Notes: generated by a model not told the origin, from the sequence alone. Shown: positions 1-6,362, numbered from the stretch's first letter. The stretch is 9,676 bases of DNA from JAJQBJ01 sp964387095 (GCA_964387095.1 CAYLVH010000071.1:1-9676), one strand, 5' to 3'. Numbers and translations are program-made.

Positions 1-136
1 CGCTGGCATATGTTTCTTCCTGGTTGATTTCGTCTATTCTGTCGGCGTTCACCGAGGATGCATTGCTACCACAGGCACACAAAAGTAGCGCCAGACAGAT
101 TAACGGGGTGATTATCCCTGGAAGTTTCATTTTCAT
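1..136 (-). CDS. Lipoprotein, N-terminal part only (cut by window edge)
   Basis: The first 45 codons of a minus-strand gene are visible. They read a short basic start (MKMK), a hydrophobic stretch (about residues 5-19) and a lipobox, L19-C20-A21-C22, followed by GSN. This is a type II signal peptide, so the mature protein should be anchored through the diacylated Cys22 on the outer face of the membrane. A good ribosome site (GGAAAGGAG, 145-153) lies 8 bases before the ATG at 136, which decides the start over the second ATG at codon 3. After the lipobox the chain is polar and Asp/Glu-rich, with no recognisable domain before the edge. It could be a transporter solute-binding protein or any other surface lipoprotein; the visible part cannot tell which. 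Confidence 0.75.
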   Translation of the reverse strand, partial: MKMKLPGIITPLICLALLLCACGSNASSVNADRIDEINQEETYAS

Positions 137-228
137 TTTAACAACTCCTTTCCTATTTATATTGATTTTGTAACGACTGCGCCTGTTTAGTCTAAATAAC
201 CAGAACAATCCAGCAATACCACATGAAT

Positions 229-257
229 ATTGTATAATATTTTCATTGCAATTGCAA
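229..257 (-). promoter_or_regulatory. Candidate promoter of the lipoprotein gene
   Basis: Read on the minus strand, TTGCAA (257-252), a 17-base spacer and TACAAT (234-229) form a plausible sigma-70/sigma-A promoter. It would give a leader of about 85 bases before the ATG at 136. The -35 box lies inside a perfect 12-base palindrome, TTGCAATTGCAA (246-257), which could also be an operator. A TATAAT is present on the plus strand at 233-238, but no -35 box stands at the right distance from it. Confidence 0.35.
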
Positions 258-272
258 CAAAAAAACAGAATT

Positions 273-290
273 GGAGGAAGGAAAATGTAA
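273..290 (+). other. Ribosome site followed by ATG and an immediate stop
   Basis: GGAGGAAGG (273-281) is followed 3 bases later by ATG (285-287) and then at once by TAA (288-290). The site looks like a real translation start whose gene is gone or shifted. Skipping one base after the ATG opens a frame (289-342) that ends in TGA at 343-345. It is probably the original start region of the aldo/keto reductase remnant downstream, but the short peptide does not resemble that family's N-terminus, so this is inference. Confidence 0.35.
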
Positions 291-301
291 ACAAATAGGA
301 T

Positions 302-1135
302 TTGAGGAAGTCTTTCCCCAACAGGTTCTGGGGGTGCCTTGAGCATACGGTGAAATTTGGATCCGTGGAAGAGGCATGCCCTGCATTTATCCGGCGGGGG
401 CGCGCAAAAGCACTTTCATACTGCCAGGCCCGAAAGGGGCGGCGGTGTGAAGAAATCCTGGCCCAGTATGGAACTCTGCTGGACTTTGTCCAACTGCAAA
501 TCAACTATGTGGATTGGGAGCAGCCCAATGTCCAGTCCCGCCGCTGCCCGGAAGTGGCCCGCAAATATGGCAAGCCCGTCACCGTGATGGAGCCCTGCAA
601 AGGCGGCACCCTGGTTAATTTGCCAGGGGAGGCCGAAGCCCTCCTGAAGCAGGCCCGCCCCAATGCCTCCAACGCTTCCCGGGCGCTTCGGTACGCCGCC
701 AGCCAGGAGGGCGTCACCCGCGTGCTCTCCGGCATGAACACCATGGAGCAGGTGGAGGATAACACGGATACCCTCCTGCGTTTTGAACCGATTACACCGG
801 AGGAGCAGAAGATCATCGATCAGGTCACTGTGATCCTCGAAAAGAACACTCCTATCCCCTGCACTGGCTGCGCCTATTGTACCCACGGATGCCCAAAGGG
901 AATTGCAATCCCCCAGTATTTCGCGCTGTTTAACAGCGTTTCCCGCACGACCGGTAGTTTTTCCAGCCAAGCAGTGTACTACAACAACATTTCCTTGAAG
1001 CACGGCAAGGCCAGCGACTGCGTCGGCTGCGGTCAATGCGAAAAGGCATGTCCCCAGCACCTGCCCATCCGCCAGTACCTGAAGGAGGTAGCTGAAAAAT
1101 TCGAGGCGGCGCCTCGTTCCCCCACCAGGAAATGA
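302..1135 (+). pseudogene. Aldo/keto reductase with ferredoxin tail (COG1453 type), C-terminal remnant
   Basis: From about residue 49 of this frame (about 449) the protein matches the second half of 4Fe-4S-containing aldo/keto reductases. Visible family text includes DFVQLQINYVDWE (61-73), VMEPCKGGTL (95-104) and VLSGMNTMEQVEDN (141-154). Two ferredoxin-type CxxCxxCxxxCP motifs follow, with Cys187, 190, 193, 197 and Cys240, 243, 246, 250. Full-length relatives are about 370-390 residues. Here roughly the first 150, which carry the catalytic Asp-Tyr-Lys-His set and the first barrel strands, are missing. Residues before about 49 do not resemble the family, and the only in-frame starts are TTG or GTG codons without a proper ribosome site. 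I take it as a truncated, non-functional copy; the Fe-S tail could still fold if translated. There is no terminator before the next remnant. Confidence 0.7.
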
Positions 1136-1156
1136 GGTACGACATAACCATTTTAG

Positions 1157-1438
1157 CTTTATGCGCCTGCCCTTCTGAGGAGCGGATACCTCTTTGATTT
1201 CTGTCCATTCTTGAATAAGAGAAATGATGTGGCTGCTCCCGCGGTTGTTTCAGGGAATATTGTGACGGCTGGAGGGAACAATTTTAATGGTTTTGCTGTT
1301 ACAATGGCCCATCTTCTTGGTTTGGAATGTCCTGACCGCATTTTCAGTGGTTATATGGACGCATGGGCACCGGAGGATTATGAAAAATATCTTCCTCCCG
1401 AGGCAGTGGAAGAAACAAAGGCAATGTTTAGACAGTGA
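1157..1438 (+). pseudogene. C-terminal remnant of an unrecognised protein
   Basis: The frame is open from just after a TAG (1154-1156) to TGA (1436-1438). It reads like the natural C-terminus of a globular protein: aromatic and Gly/Asn-rich text (TAGGNNFNGFAVTMAHLLGL) followed by a charged helical end (EDYEKYLPPEAVEETK). The only possible starts are TTG (1211) or internal codons, none with a ribosome site. The protein-like text runs upstream of the TTG (SGYLFDFCPF), so a larger gene has probably lost its 5' part. The frame is the same as that of the aldo/keto reductase remnant, separated from it by TGA, TAA and TAG. I do not recognise the family. An alternative is a short real gene read from an unusual start. 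Confidence 0.4.
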
Positions 1439-1522
1439 GCATATTAAAACGTCCTCATAACTGAATTTTTGCAGGACGTGATTGTCATTGGTGCAAAACA
1501 TTCCCTTCCAAACCCGACAAAA

Positions 1523-1542
1523 TTTTGTAAGTACTTACAAAA
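1523..1542. promoter_or_regulatory. Perfect 20-base palindrome, probable operator
   Basis: TTTTGTAAGT followed by its exact reverse complement, with no loop. Its centre is about 80 bases before the expected transcription start of amt, a position typical of an activator site rather than a blocking repressor. The inner half-sites TGTAA and TTACA resemble those of the nitrogen regulators GlnR/TnrA (TGTNA-N7-TNACA), but here only 4 bases separate them instead of 7. The binding protein is therefore unknown. Confidence 0.55.
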
Positions 1543-1577
1543 ACGAAGCAAAAGGTCAACGGACTTGCAAAAAATCA

Positions 1578-1606
1578 TTGACATCTCGCTGTTGCTGGTG
1601 TATACT
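1578..1606 (+). promoter_or_regulatory. Promoter of amt
   Basis: TTGACA (1578-1583), a 17-base spacer and TATACT (1601-1606) match the housekeeping sigma factor consensus at 11 of 12 positions. Transcription should start near 1613, giving a leader of about 130 bases before the ATG at 1744. Confidence 0.75.
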
Positions 1607-1617
1607 TCCAATCAAGC

Positions 1618-1654
1618 AAAGGCGCTGCGGACGACTAAGTCCAGCAGCGCTTTT
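1618..1654 (+). terminator. Leader hairpin resembling an attenuator, 5' of amt
   Basis: AAAGGCGCTGC (1618-1628) pairs with GCAGCGCTTTT (1644-1654), 11 pairs with one G-U. Inside it GGAC/GTCC pair around a 6-base loop (GACTAA), with one bulged A at 1643. The hairpin would begin about 5 bases after the expected start of transcription and ends in a short U-run. It could stop transcription early unless something prevents folding, or protect the 5' end. The U-run is short (TTTTCC), so termination may be partial. Confidence 0.45.
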
Positions 1655-1743
1655 CCTATTCTGCAATGGGGCGGATCTCGGAGAGAGAGACGCCTCAACT
1701 ATTTTTGGCCGCGTTCGCGGCAAAAGAAGAGGGAGGAATTGAT

Positions 1744-3456
1744 ATGGACATGACAATGATTGTTGACACCTTATGGGTGCTCCTAGCAGCGATTCTGGTG
1801 TTCTTCATGAATTTAGGCTTTGCCTCTGTGGAAGCTGGCTTTGCCCGGGCGAAGAACACGGTCAACATTCTGTCGAAAAACTTTATCGTATTTGCCGTCT
1901 CGTCACTGGGCTTTATGCTGCTGGGCTGGGGACTAATGTTTGGCGGCGACAACCCCTTTGTGGGAACCCAGCATCTGTTCATCCTAGGTGGGCAGGATCT
2001 TTCGTTTTATGACGAGACACTGACTTCCAACGTCCCCTTCTGGGGCAAGTTCTTCTTCCAGCTGGTCTTCTGCGGCACGGCGGCCACCATCGTCTCCGGC
2101 GCAGTGGCCGAGCGGGTTAAGTACCTGAGCTTCATTCTGTTTTCCTTTGTTTTGACACTGATAATTTACCCCATTGTGGGCCACTGGATTTGGGGCGGCG
2201 GCTGGCTGTCTGACCTGGGCTTTATGGACTTTGCCGGCGACACCACGGTGCACTCCGTGGGCGGCTGGGCGGCCCTGGCCGGCGCAATGATTCTCGGCCC
2301 CCGCATTGGCAAGTATGACAAGGACGGTAAGGTCAAGGCAATTCCCGGCCACAACATGTCCCTGGCGGTGATCGGCCTCTTTGTCCTCTGGCTGGGCTGG
2401 TTCGGCTTCAACCCCGGCTCCACCATGAGCTTCCAGAACCCCTCCGACGTGATGCATATCCTGGTGACCACCAACACCTCTGCAATCGCGGCCGTGCTCA
2501 CCTCCACCATCACGTCCTGGATCTTCCTGGGCAAACCCGACCTGGGCATGACCATCAACGGCTGTCTGGCGGGACTGGTGGGCATCACCGGCGGATGCGC
2601 TTATGTCAGCGTCACCAGCTCTCTGATCATCGGTGCCCTCTCTGGTATCCTGGTGGTCTTCGCGGTGAGCTTCTTTGATAAGATTCACATTGATGACCCG
2701 GTGGGCGCTACTTCCGTACACTTGGGCTGCGGCGTGTTCGGAACGATCTGTGTCGGCCTGTTCGCCCAATCCGGCGTCACTTCTCTGTCCACGACAGACG
2801 GCCTGTTCTTTGGCGGCGGCTTCTCCCTGCTGGGTATCCAGCTGCTGGGCATCGTGGCTGTGGGTGTGTTTACCTTTGTCGCCTCCGCCCTGGTATGGCT
2901 TGCCATCAAGGCGACCGTGGGCATCCGCGTCTCCCGGGAGGAGGAGCTGACCGGTCTCGACATCGGTGAGCATGGCAACATGGCCTATCCCGATTTTGCC
3001 CCTGCGGCGCTGCAATTTGAGAACGCCAGTGAGATGGCGCATTCCGGGGCGTCCGTTGCTCCGGATGAAGCGGTGCCGGTGGTGCATCACGAGAGCACCG
3101 GCTCCAAGATGACAAAGGTGACGATCGTCACCAACCAAGCCCGATTCAACCTCCTGCAGGCCTCGTTGGAGCAGATTGGAATTACCGGCTTGACGGTGAC
3201 CAGCGTCTTTGGCTATGGCGTCCAAAAGGGGCATGAAACCTACTTCCGGGGCGCTCCGGTGGAGGCAAGGCTGCTGCCGAAGATCAAGGTTGAGGTCGTG
3301 GTTTCCAAGGTCCCGGTCTCCGACGTCATTGAAGCGGCGAAAAAGGCGCTCTATACTGGGCATATTGGGGATGGAAAGATCTTCGTCTACGATGTTGAGA
3401 ACGTGGTCAAGGTTCGCACCGGGGAAGAGGGCTACGATGCCCTCCAGGGCGACTGA
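1744..3456 (+). CDS. amt: Ammonium channel (Amt) fused to a C-terminal P-II regulator
   Basis: A 570-residue membrane protein. Residues 1 to about 418 are a complete Amt/Mep/Rh channel conducting ammonium, with many hydrophobic segments, the family stretch around GAVAERVKY (119-127), Asp162 in DFAGD, and the pore twin histidines His170 (TVHSVGG) and His326 (SVHLGCG). The conserved cytosolic tail DIGEHGNMAYPDF sits at 406-418. After a polar linker, residues about 456-570 form a P-II (GlnB/GlnK) domain with a T-loop region GYGVQKGHETYFRG (490-503), the nucleotide loop TGHIGDGKIFV (538-548) and VRTGEEG near the end. P-II normally plugs Amt as a separate trimer; here the sensor is covalently attached. 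The T-loop tyrosine used for uridylylation in proteobacteria is replaced (GAPVEARLLPK where GlnB has GAEYMVDFLPK). I chose the ATG at 1744 because GGGAGG stands 7 bases before it; an in-frame ATG at 1666 has no ribosome site. It is monocistronic, with its own promoter, leader hairpin and downstream hairpin. Confidence 0.95.
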   Translation: MDMTMIVDTLWVLLAAILVFFMNLGFASVEAGFARAKNTVNILSKNFIVFAVSSLGFMLLGWGLMFGGDNPFVGTQHLFILGGQDLSFYDETLTSNVPFWGKFFFQLVFCGTAATIVSGAVAERVKYLSFILFSFVLTLIIYPIVGHWIWGGGWLSDLGFMDFAGDTTVHSVGGWAALAGAMILGPRIGKYDKDGKVKAIPGHNMSLAVIGLFVLWLGWFGFNPGSTMSFQNPSDVMHILVTTNTSAIAAVLTSTITSWIFLGKPDLGMTINGCLAGLVGITGGCAYVSVTSSLIIGALSGILVVFAVSFFDKIHIDDPVGATSVHLGCGVFGTICVGLFAQSGVTSLSTTDGLFFGGGFSLLGIQLLGIVAVGVFTFVASALVWLAIKATVGIRVSREEELTGLDIGEHGNMAYPDFAPAALQFENASEMAHSGASVAPDEAVPVVHHESTGSKMTKVTIVTNQARFNLLQASLEQIGITGLTVTSVFGYGVQKGHETYFRGAPVEARLLPKIKVEVVVSKVPVSDVIEAAKKALYTGHIGDGKIFVYDVENVVKVRTGEEGYDALQGD

Positions 3457-3499
3457 TTGGTTCGGCCTTCAAAGGCGGAGTGATTCCCCGATTTAAAAC

Positions 3500-3535
3500 A
3501 GGGCCGGGCTTTCCTGAGAAGGAAAGCCCGGCCCT
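3500..3535. terminator. Strong hairpin between convergent amt and sugar kinase
   Basis: A 15-base perfect stem: A plus GGGCCGGGCTTTCC (3500-3514), loop TGAGAA, and the complement (3521-3535). The plus side lacks a U-run. The minus side reads TGTTTTAAAT after the stem, so it is a better terminator for the kinase, though it can serve both converging transcripts. Confidence 0.75.
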
Positions 3536-3558
3536 CAGCCTGTCAAAAAGGCGGAACT

Positions 3559-4487
3559 TTAAAAAAACACTTCATCCAGCGTGGGCATGGCGGGCATGGC
3601 GCCGCTGCGGCTGGTGGTGATGGAGGCCGTCCGATTGGCAAAGGTGACAATCCGGGTCAGCTCCCCCTGATCCAGCCCCTCCAGGCCATTGCGGGCGGCC
3701 AGCTTGGCAAGGACTGCCCCAAAGAAGGTATCTCCGGCGCCGTTGGTATCCGCCACATGGACGGAAAATCCAGGCACCCTTCCGGTGATCTCCCCGTAGC
3801 GGAAATAGGCCCCTTCCTCCCCCAGGGTCACCAGGACCAGGCGGATGCCCTCCCCGGCCAGCAGCCTGGAGCCCTCTGCCAGGTCAGCCGTTCCCGTCAG
3901 CAGAACCAGCTCTTCGTGGGAAACCTTCAACACATCCACCAAGGCCAGGGGACGCTTCATCCGGGCGACGGCAGTCTCCTGGCTGTCCCACAGATTTGCC
4001 CGGTAATTGGGGTCATAGGAAATCAGGCTTCCATGGGCCTTGGCCTGCCTTACGGCGGAAAGGGTGGCAGAGCGGGCCGGCTCCGCCGTCAGGCTCACCG
4101 AACCAAAGTGCAGAATTTTGGTGGCTTCAACGGTGCTCTCCGCCTGAGTCAGCCGTACGTTCGCCGTATTGTCCCGGTAGAAGGTAAAGCTGCGCTCCCC
4201 AGAGGGGTCCACCGTCACCACCGCCAGAGTGGTCAGAGCCTGGCTGTCCTGGGCCAAGTGGGAAACATCCACGCCGTTTTCCTCCAGCACAGAGCGGAGA
4301 TACCGTCCATAGCCGTCTCTGCCCACCTTTCCAATAAAGGCGGTGGAGGCCCCTATCCCCTGGCGGCAACCGCCACATTGGCAGGCGCCCCTCCGGGGTT
4401 CGCAGCAAACTGGGGAACACCCCAGGCATCCACTCCTTTTTGTGTCAGGTCAATCAGGATTTCTCCAATCGCGGTAATATCAATCAT
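3559..4487 (-). pseudogene. PfkB-family sugar kinase (fructokinase-like), frameshifted
   Basis: Read across one frameshift, this is a full-length ribokinase/PfkB-family kinase of about 309 codons, the usual size. The N-terminal part begins MIDITAIGEILIDLTQKGV and reaches the family motif NPGGAPANVAVA, then stops at TAG (4355-4353). The remainder continues in another frame from RQGIGASTAFIGKVGRDGYG to the end. It carries ISYDPNYRANLW (sugar/fold motif) and the ATP/catalytic signature DTNGAGDTFFGAVL with the catalytic Asp in NGAGD. Frames join if one base is missing near 4363-4367. FIGKVG, SFTFYRDN and the YDPNYR text are closest to bacterial fructokinases (sugar to sugar phosphate, ATP-dependent, cytoplasm), but substrate is inferred. 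AAAGGA lies about 8 bases before the ATG at 4487. All other conserved motifs are intact, so either the mutation is very recent or the base was lost in sequencing. Confidence 0.8.
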
Positions 4488-4533
4488 GGCAGGGTTCCTT
4501 TCTCTCCCGTCACATCCGGGTTTTCTCCATCCG

Positions 4534-4562
4534 ATTTTATCCCTGAATGGACAAAAAAGCAA
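4534..4562 (-). promoter_or_regulatory. Candidate promoter of the sugar kinase
   Basis: On the minus strand TTGCTT (4562-4557), a 17-base spacer and TAAAAT (4539-4534) would start transcription about 40 bases before the kinase ATG. The -35 box is weak. Confidence 0.35.
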
Positions 4563-4588
4563 GTGTCAGGACGCCCCCATAATTCTTC

Positions 4589-4617
4589 TTGACAACCATT
4601 TTTTGCTATGATATAAT
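4589..4617 (+). promoter_or_regulatory. Consensus promoter of the acyl-CoA ligase
   Basis: TTGACA (4589-4594), a spacer of exactly 17 bases and TATAAT (4612-4617): all 12 positions match the housekeeping consensus. The start of transcription should be near 4624, leaving about 80 bases of leader. A promoter this strong is usually held down by a repressor, which fits the inverted repeat placed at the start point. Confidence 0.8.
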
Positions 4618-4627
4618 CCAGATACGC
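4600..4627 (+). repeat. Promoter element shared with the lysR promoter, copy 1
   Basis: This 28-base stretch over the ligase -10 region matches 7393-7420 at 23 of 28 positions without gaps. A third partial copy (TGCTATTATTTAA, 4670-4682) lies just before the ligase ribosome site. Part of the likeness is due to the -10 sequence itself. Confidence 0.4.
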
Positions 4628-4645
4628 AATTATTATATTGCGTAT
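4622..4645. promoter_or_regulatory. Inverted repeat at the ligase transcription start, probable operator
   Basis: ATACGCAAT (4622-4630) and its exact reverse complement ATTGCGTAT (4637-4645) flank TATTAT. The repeat covers roughly -2 to +22, a classic repressor position. In RNA it would also form a 9-pair hairpin followed by ATTTTT, so a role in attenuation is the alternative. Confidence 0.5.
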
Positions 4646-4703
4646 ATTTTTCAGAAATTAATGCAAAAATGCTATTATTTAATTCAATCAGGAGGAGGCA
4701 ACC

Positions 4704-6362
4704 ATGGGACGAACCTATAACGATAAAATGTTTATCGAGACCTTCGAGCATCAATACACCTGGCTCAATGGCTTTATGCGCAATGTGCGCCGCTATGGAA
4801 CAAAGCAGGCGGTGATAGATCCCGCGACCGACCGGAGTTGGAACTATGTCCAACTGAATCAGGATGCAAACCGGCTGGCCCACGCCCTGCGCAGGGATGG
4901 AATCGGAAAGAATGACGTGGTGATGACCGCGCTGCAGAACTCCCCGGAATTTGCGTTTACCTATATTGGTCCTCGGAAGATCGGCGCCATCCTGAACCCG
5001 GCAAACTTCAACCTGGCTCCCGGCGAGATGGCCCTGCTCATGGACCACAACCGGCCCAAGGTGTTTATCTACTCCGCCGACATTGTGGATGCTGCCGCCA
5101 AGGCGGTAAAGCTGGCAAAGTATCCCCCTGCCCGGGCCATTATGGCGGACAATCTCAAGGGCGTTCCCCTGCCAGAAGGCCATATCAGCTATGAGGATTA
5201 TGTGGCCGGCCAGCCCGACACCGATCCCCAGATGGACTTTGTCCCCCACATCTACGATGAGGTTCTTCGGCTATGCACCTCCGGCACAACCGCCCTGCCC
5301 AAGAGCACCGCGCTGAACGACATCAACGAGGTGCTGTCCGCCCACGATGTCATTATGCATTACCCCTTAAACTGCAACGACATCTGCATGAACACGACCC
5401 CCTGGTTCCATCGGGGCGGCTGCCACTGCGGCGGCCCTGGCCCCAGCTTTTATGTGGGAGCCTGCGTGGTGATCTGCCGGAGCTTTATCCCCCGCCAGTC
5501 CCTGCAGTGGGCGGAGCATTACAGCGTCACATTCCTGATGGGCTCCCCTTCCTCCCTGGAATTGCTGGCCCGCACCCAGGAGAAGCATCCGGTGGATCTG
5601 AGCCGCCTAAAGGGACTGATCACCATGGGCGCCCCCTTGGAGCGTGCCGCTTGCATGCGGTATTTGGAGATCCTGACCCCCAATATTTTCAACGGTTACG
5701 GCACCACCGAGACCTTCTGGAACTCCTTCCTCCGCCCCTATGACCTGCCGGAGTACGCCGGAACCGTGGGCGGAGGCTGCATCGACGACGAGGTCCGGGT
5801 GGTTAAGGTCTATGAGGACCACAAGGCGGAGCCGGATGATGTGGTACCCACGGACAATAAAACGGTGGGGGAGGTCATCATCTGGTCCCCGGCCAAGAGC
5901 ACTTACAGCTACTACAACAATCCCCAGGTGGAAGAGGAGAAATTCTACAAAGGCTGGATGTACACCGGCGACCTGGGCTGTTGGGGCGACAACCTGTATA
6001 TCACCATCAACGGCCGAAAGGATGACATGATCGTCTGCTCCGCGGAAAACATCTATCCCACTCAGATTGAGGAGGTCCTCAACGGCTGCGATCTGGTATC
6101 GGATTCCCTGGTGACCTCTGTCCCGGACAAATTGCGGGGACAGGCCGTCGTGGCCTATGTGGTGCCCATGGATGAGTCGGTATCTGTGGATGATGTGATC
6201 AAATTCTGCAAGGAAAGCCCCATGCTTTCCGCCTACAAGCGCCCCCGCTATTACCGCCTGGTGGACTCCCTGCCCAGAACCGCCACAGGTAAGAAAATTC
6301 ACTATGTCATGAAGCAGCAGGCGGCCCAGGACCTGGCCCAGGGCCTGCTGAAGCGCGGCTGA
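4704..6362 (+). CDS. AMP-forming acyl-CoA ligase (class I adenylate-forming enzyme)
   Basis: A 552-residue cytoplasmic enzyme expected to activate a carboxylic acid with ATP to an acyl-adenylate and pass it to CoA. The order of family motifs is complete: phosphate loop TSGTTALPKST (192-202), substrate-side TTPWFHRGG (231-239), NGYGTTET (330-337), YTGDLG (420-425), hinge and C-domain GRKDDMIVCSAENIYPTQIEEVL (437-459), and the catalytic lysine Lys530 in PRTATGK. Length fits fatty-acyl- or aryl-CoA ligases. The phosphate loop is unusual (Ala and Ser where most members have Gly), and the C-domain has CSAEN instead of the common GGEN. Substrate cannot be read from sequence; the neighbouring LysR and FabF genes suggest a fatty or other acyl acid. 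The ATG at 4704 follows GGAGGAGG (4691-4698). The gene stands alone under a consensus promoter and ends in a strong terminator. Confidence 0.9.
   Translation: MGRTYNDKMFIETFEHQYTWLNGFMRNVRRYGTKQAVIDPATDRSWNYVQLNQDANRLAHALRRDGIGKNDVVMTALQNSPEFAFTYIGPRKIGAILNPANFNLAPGEMALLMDHNRPKVFIYSADIVDAAAKAVKLAKYPPARAIMADNLKGVPLPEGHISYEDYVAGQPDTDPQMDFVPHIYDEVLRLCTSGTTALPKSTALNDINEVLSAHDVIMHYPLNCNDICMNTTPWFHRGGCHCGGPGPSFYVGACVVICRSFIPRQSLQWAEHYSVTFLMGSPSSLELLARTQEKHPVDLSRLKGLITMGAPLERAACMRYLEILTPNIFNGYGTTETFWNSFLRPYDLPEYAGTVGGGCIDDEVRVVKVYEDHKAEPDDVVPTDNKTVGEVIIWSPAKSTYSYYNNPQVEEEKFYKGWMYTGDLGCWGDNLYITINGRKDDMIVCSAENIYPTQIEEVLNGCDLVSDSLVTSVPDKLRGQAVVAYVVPMDESVSVDDVIKFCKESPMLSAYKRPRYYRLVDSLPRTATGKKIHYVMKQQAAQDLAQGLLKRG

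Larger units (their letters stand above)
1439..1743 (+). other. Gene-free control region of the ammonium transporter
   Basis: No convincing gene lies in these 305 bases. In order it holds: a weak inverted repeat, ACGTCCT (1449-1455) with AGGACGT (1473-1479) and a 17-base loop; a perfect 20-base palindrome (1523-1542); a strong promoter (1578-1606); a leader hairpin (1618-1654); a GA-repeat (about 1680-1691); a small GC hairpin GCCGC-GTTC-GCGGC in the leader; and the transporter's ribosome site GGGAGG (1731-1736). Confidence 0.7.

Noticed and set aside
416..1060. Minus-strand open frame opposite the reductase remnant
   Set aside because: It has no family likeness or start signal, while the plus strand shows unmistakable CxxCxxCxxxCP motifs.
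1523..1542. Palindrome as a GlnR/TnrA site
   Set aside because: The half-sites look similar, but the spacing is 4 bases rather than 7, so I do not assign it.
1618..1654. amt leader as an ANTAR antitermination target
   Set aside because: Only one hairpin is available downstream of the promoter, and its loop lacks the A1/G4 pattern.
1666..1743. Upstream in-frame ATG giving amt 26 more residues
   Set aside because: No ribosome site at 1666, non-conserved residues, and an excellent GGGAGG before the ATG at 1744.
1469..1753. Plus-strand frame across the amt control region
   Set aside because: It covers the palindrome, promoter and leader hairpin, has no ribosome site and its translation is not protein-like.
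1984..3363. Long minus-strand open frame (459 codons) opposite amt
   Set aside because: It lies entirely antisense to a clearly real channel gene. Its translation is His/Gln/Gly-rich low-complexity text with no domain, and there is no ribosome site. It is a by-product of GC-rich codon use.
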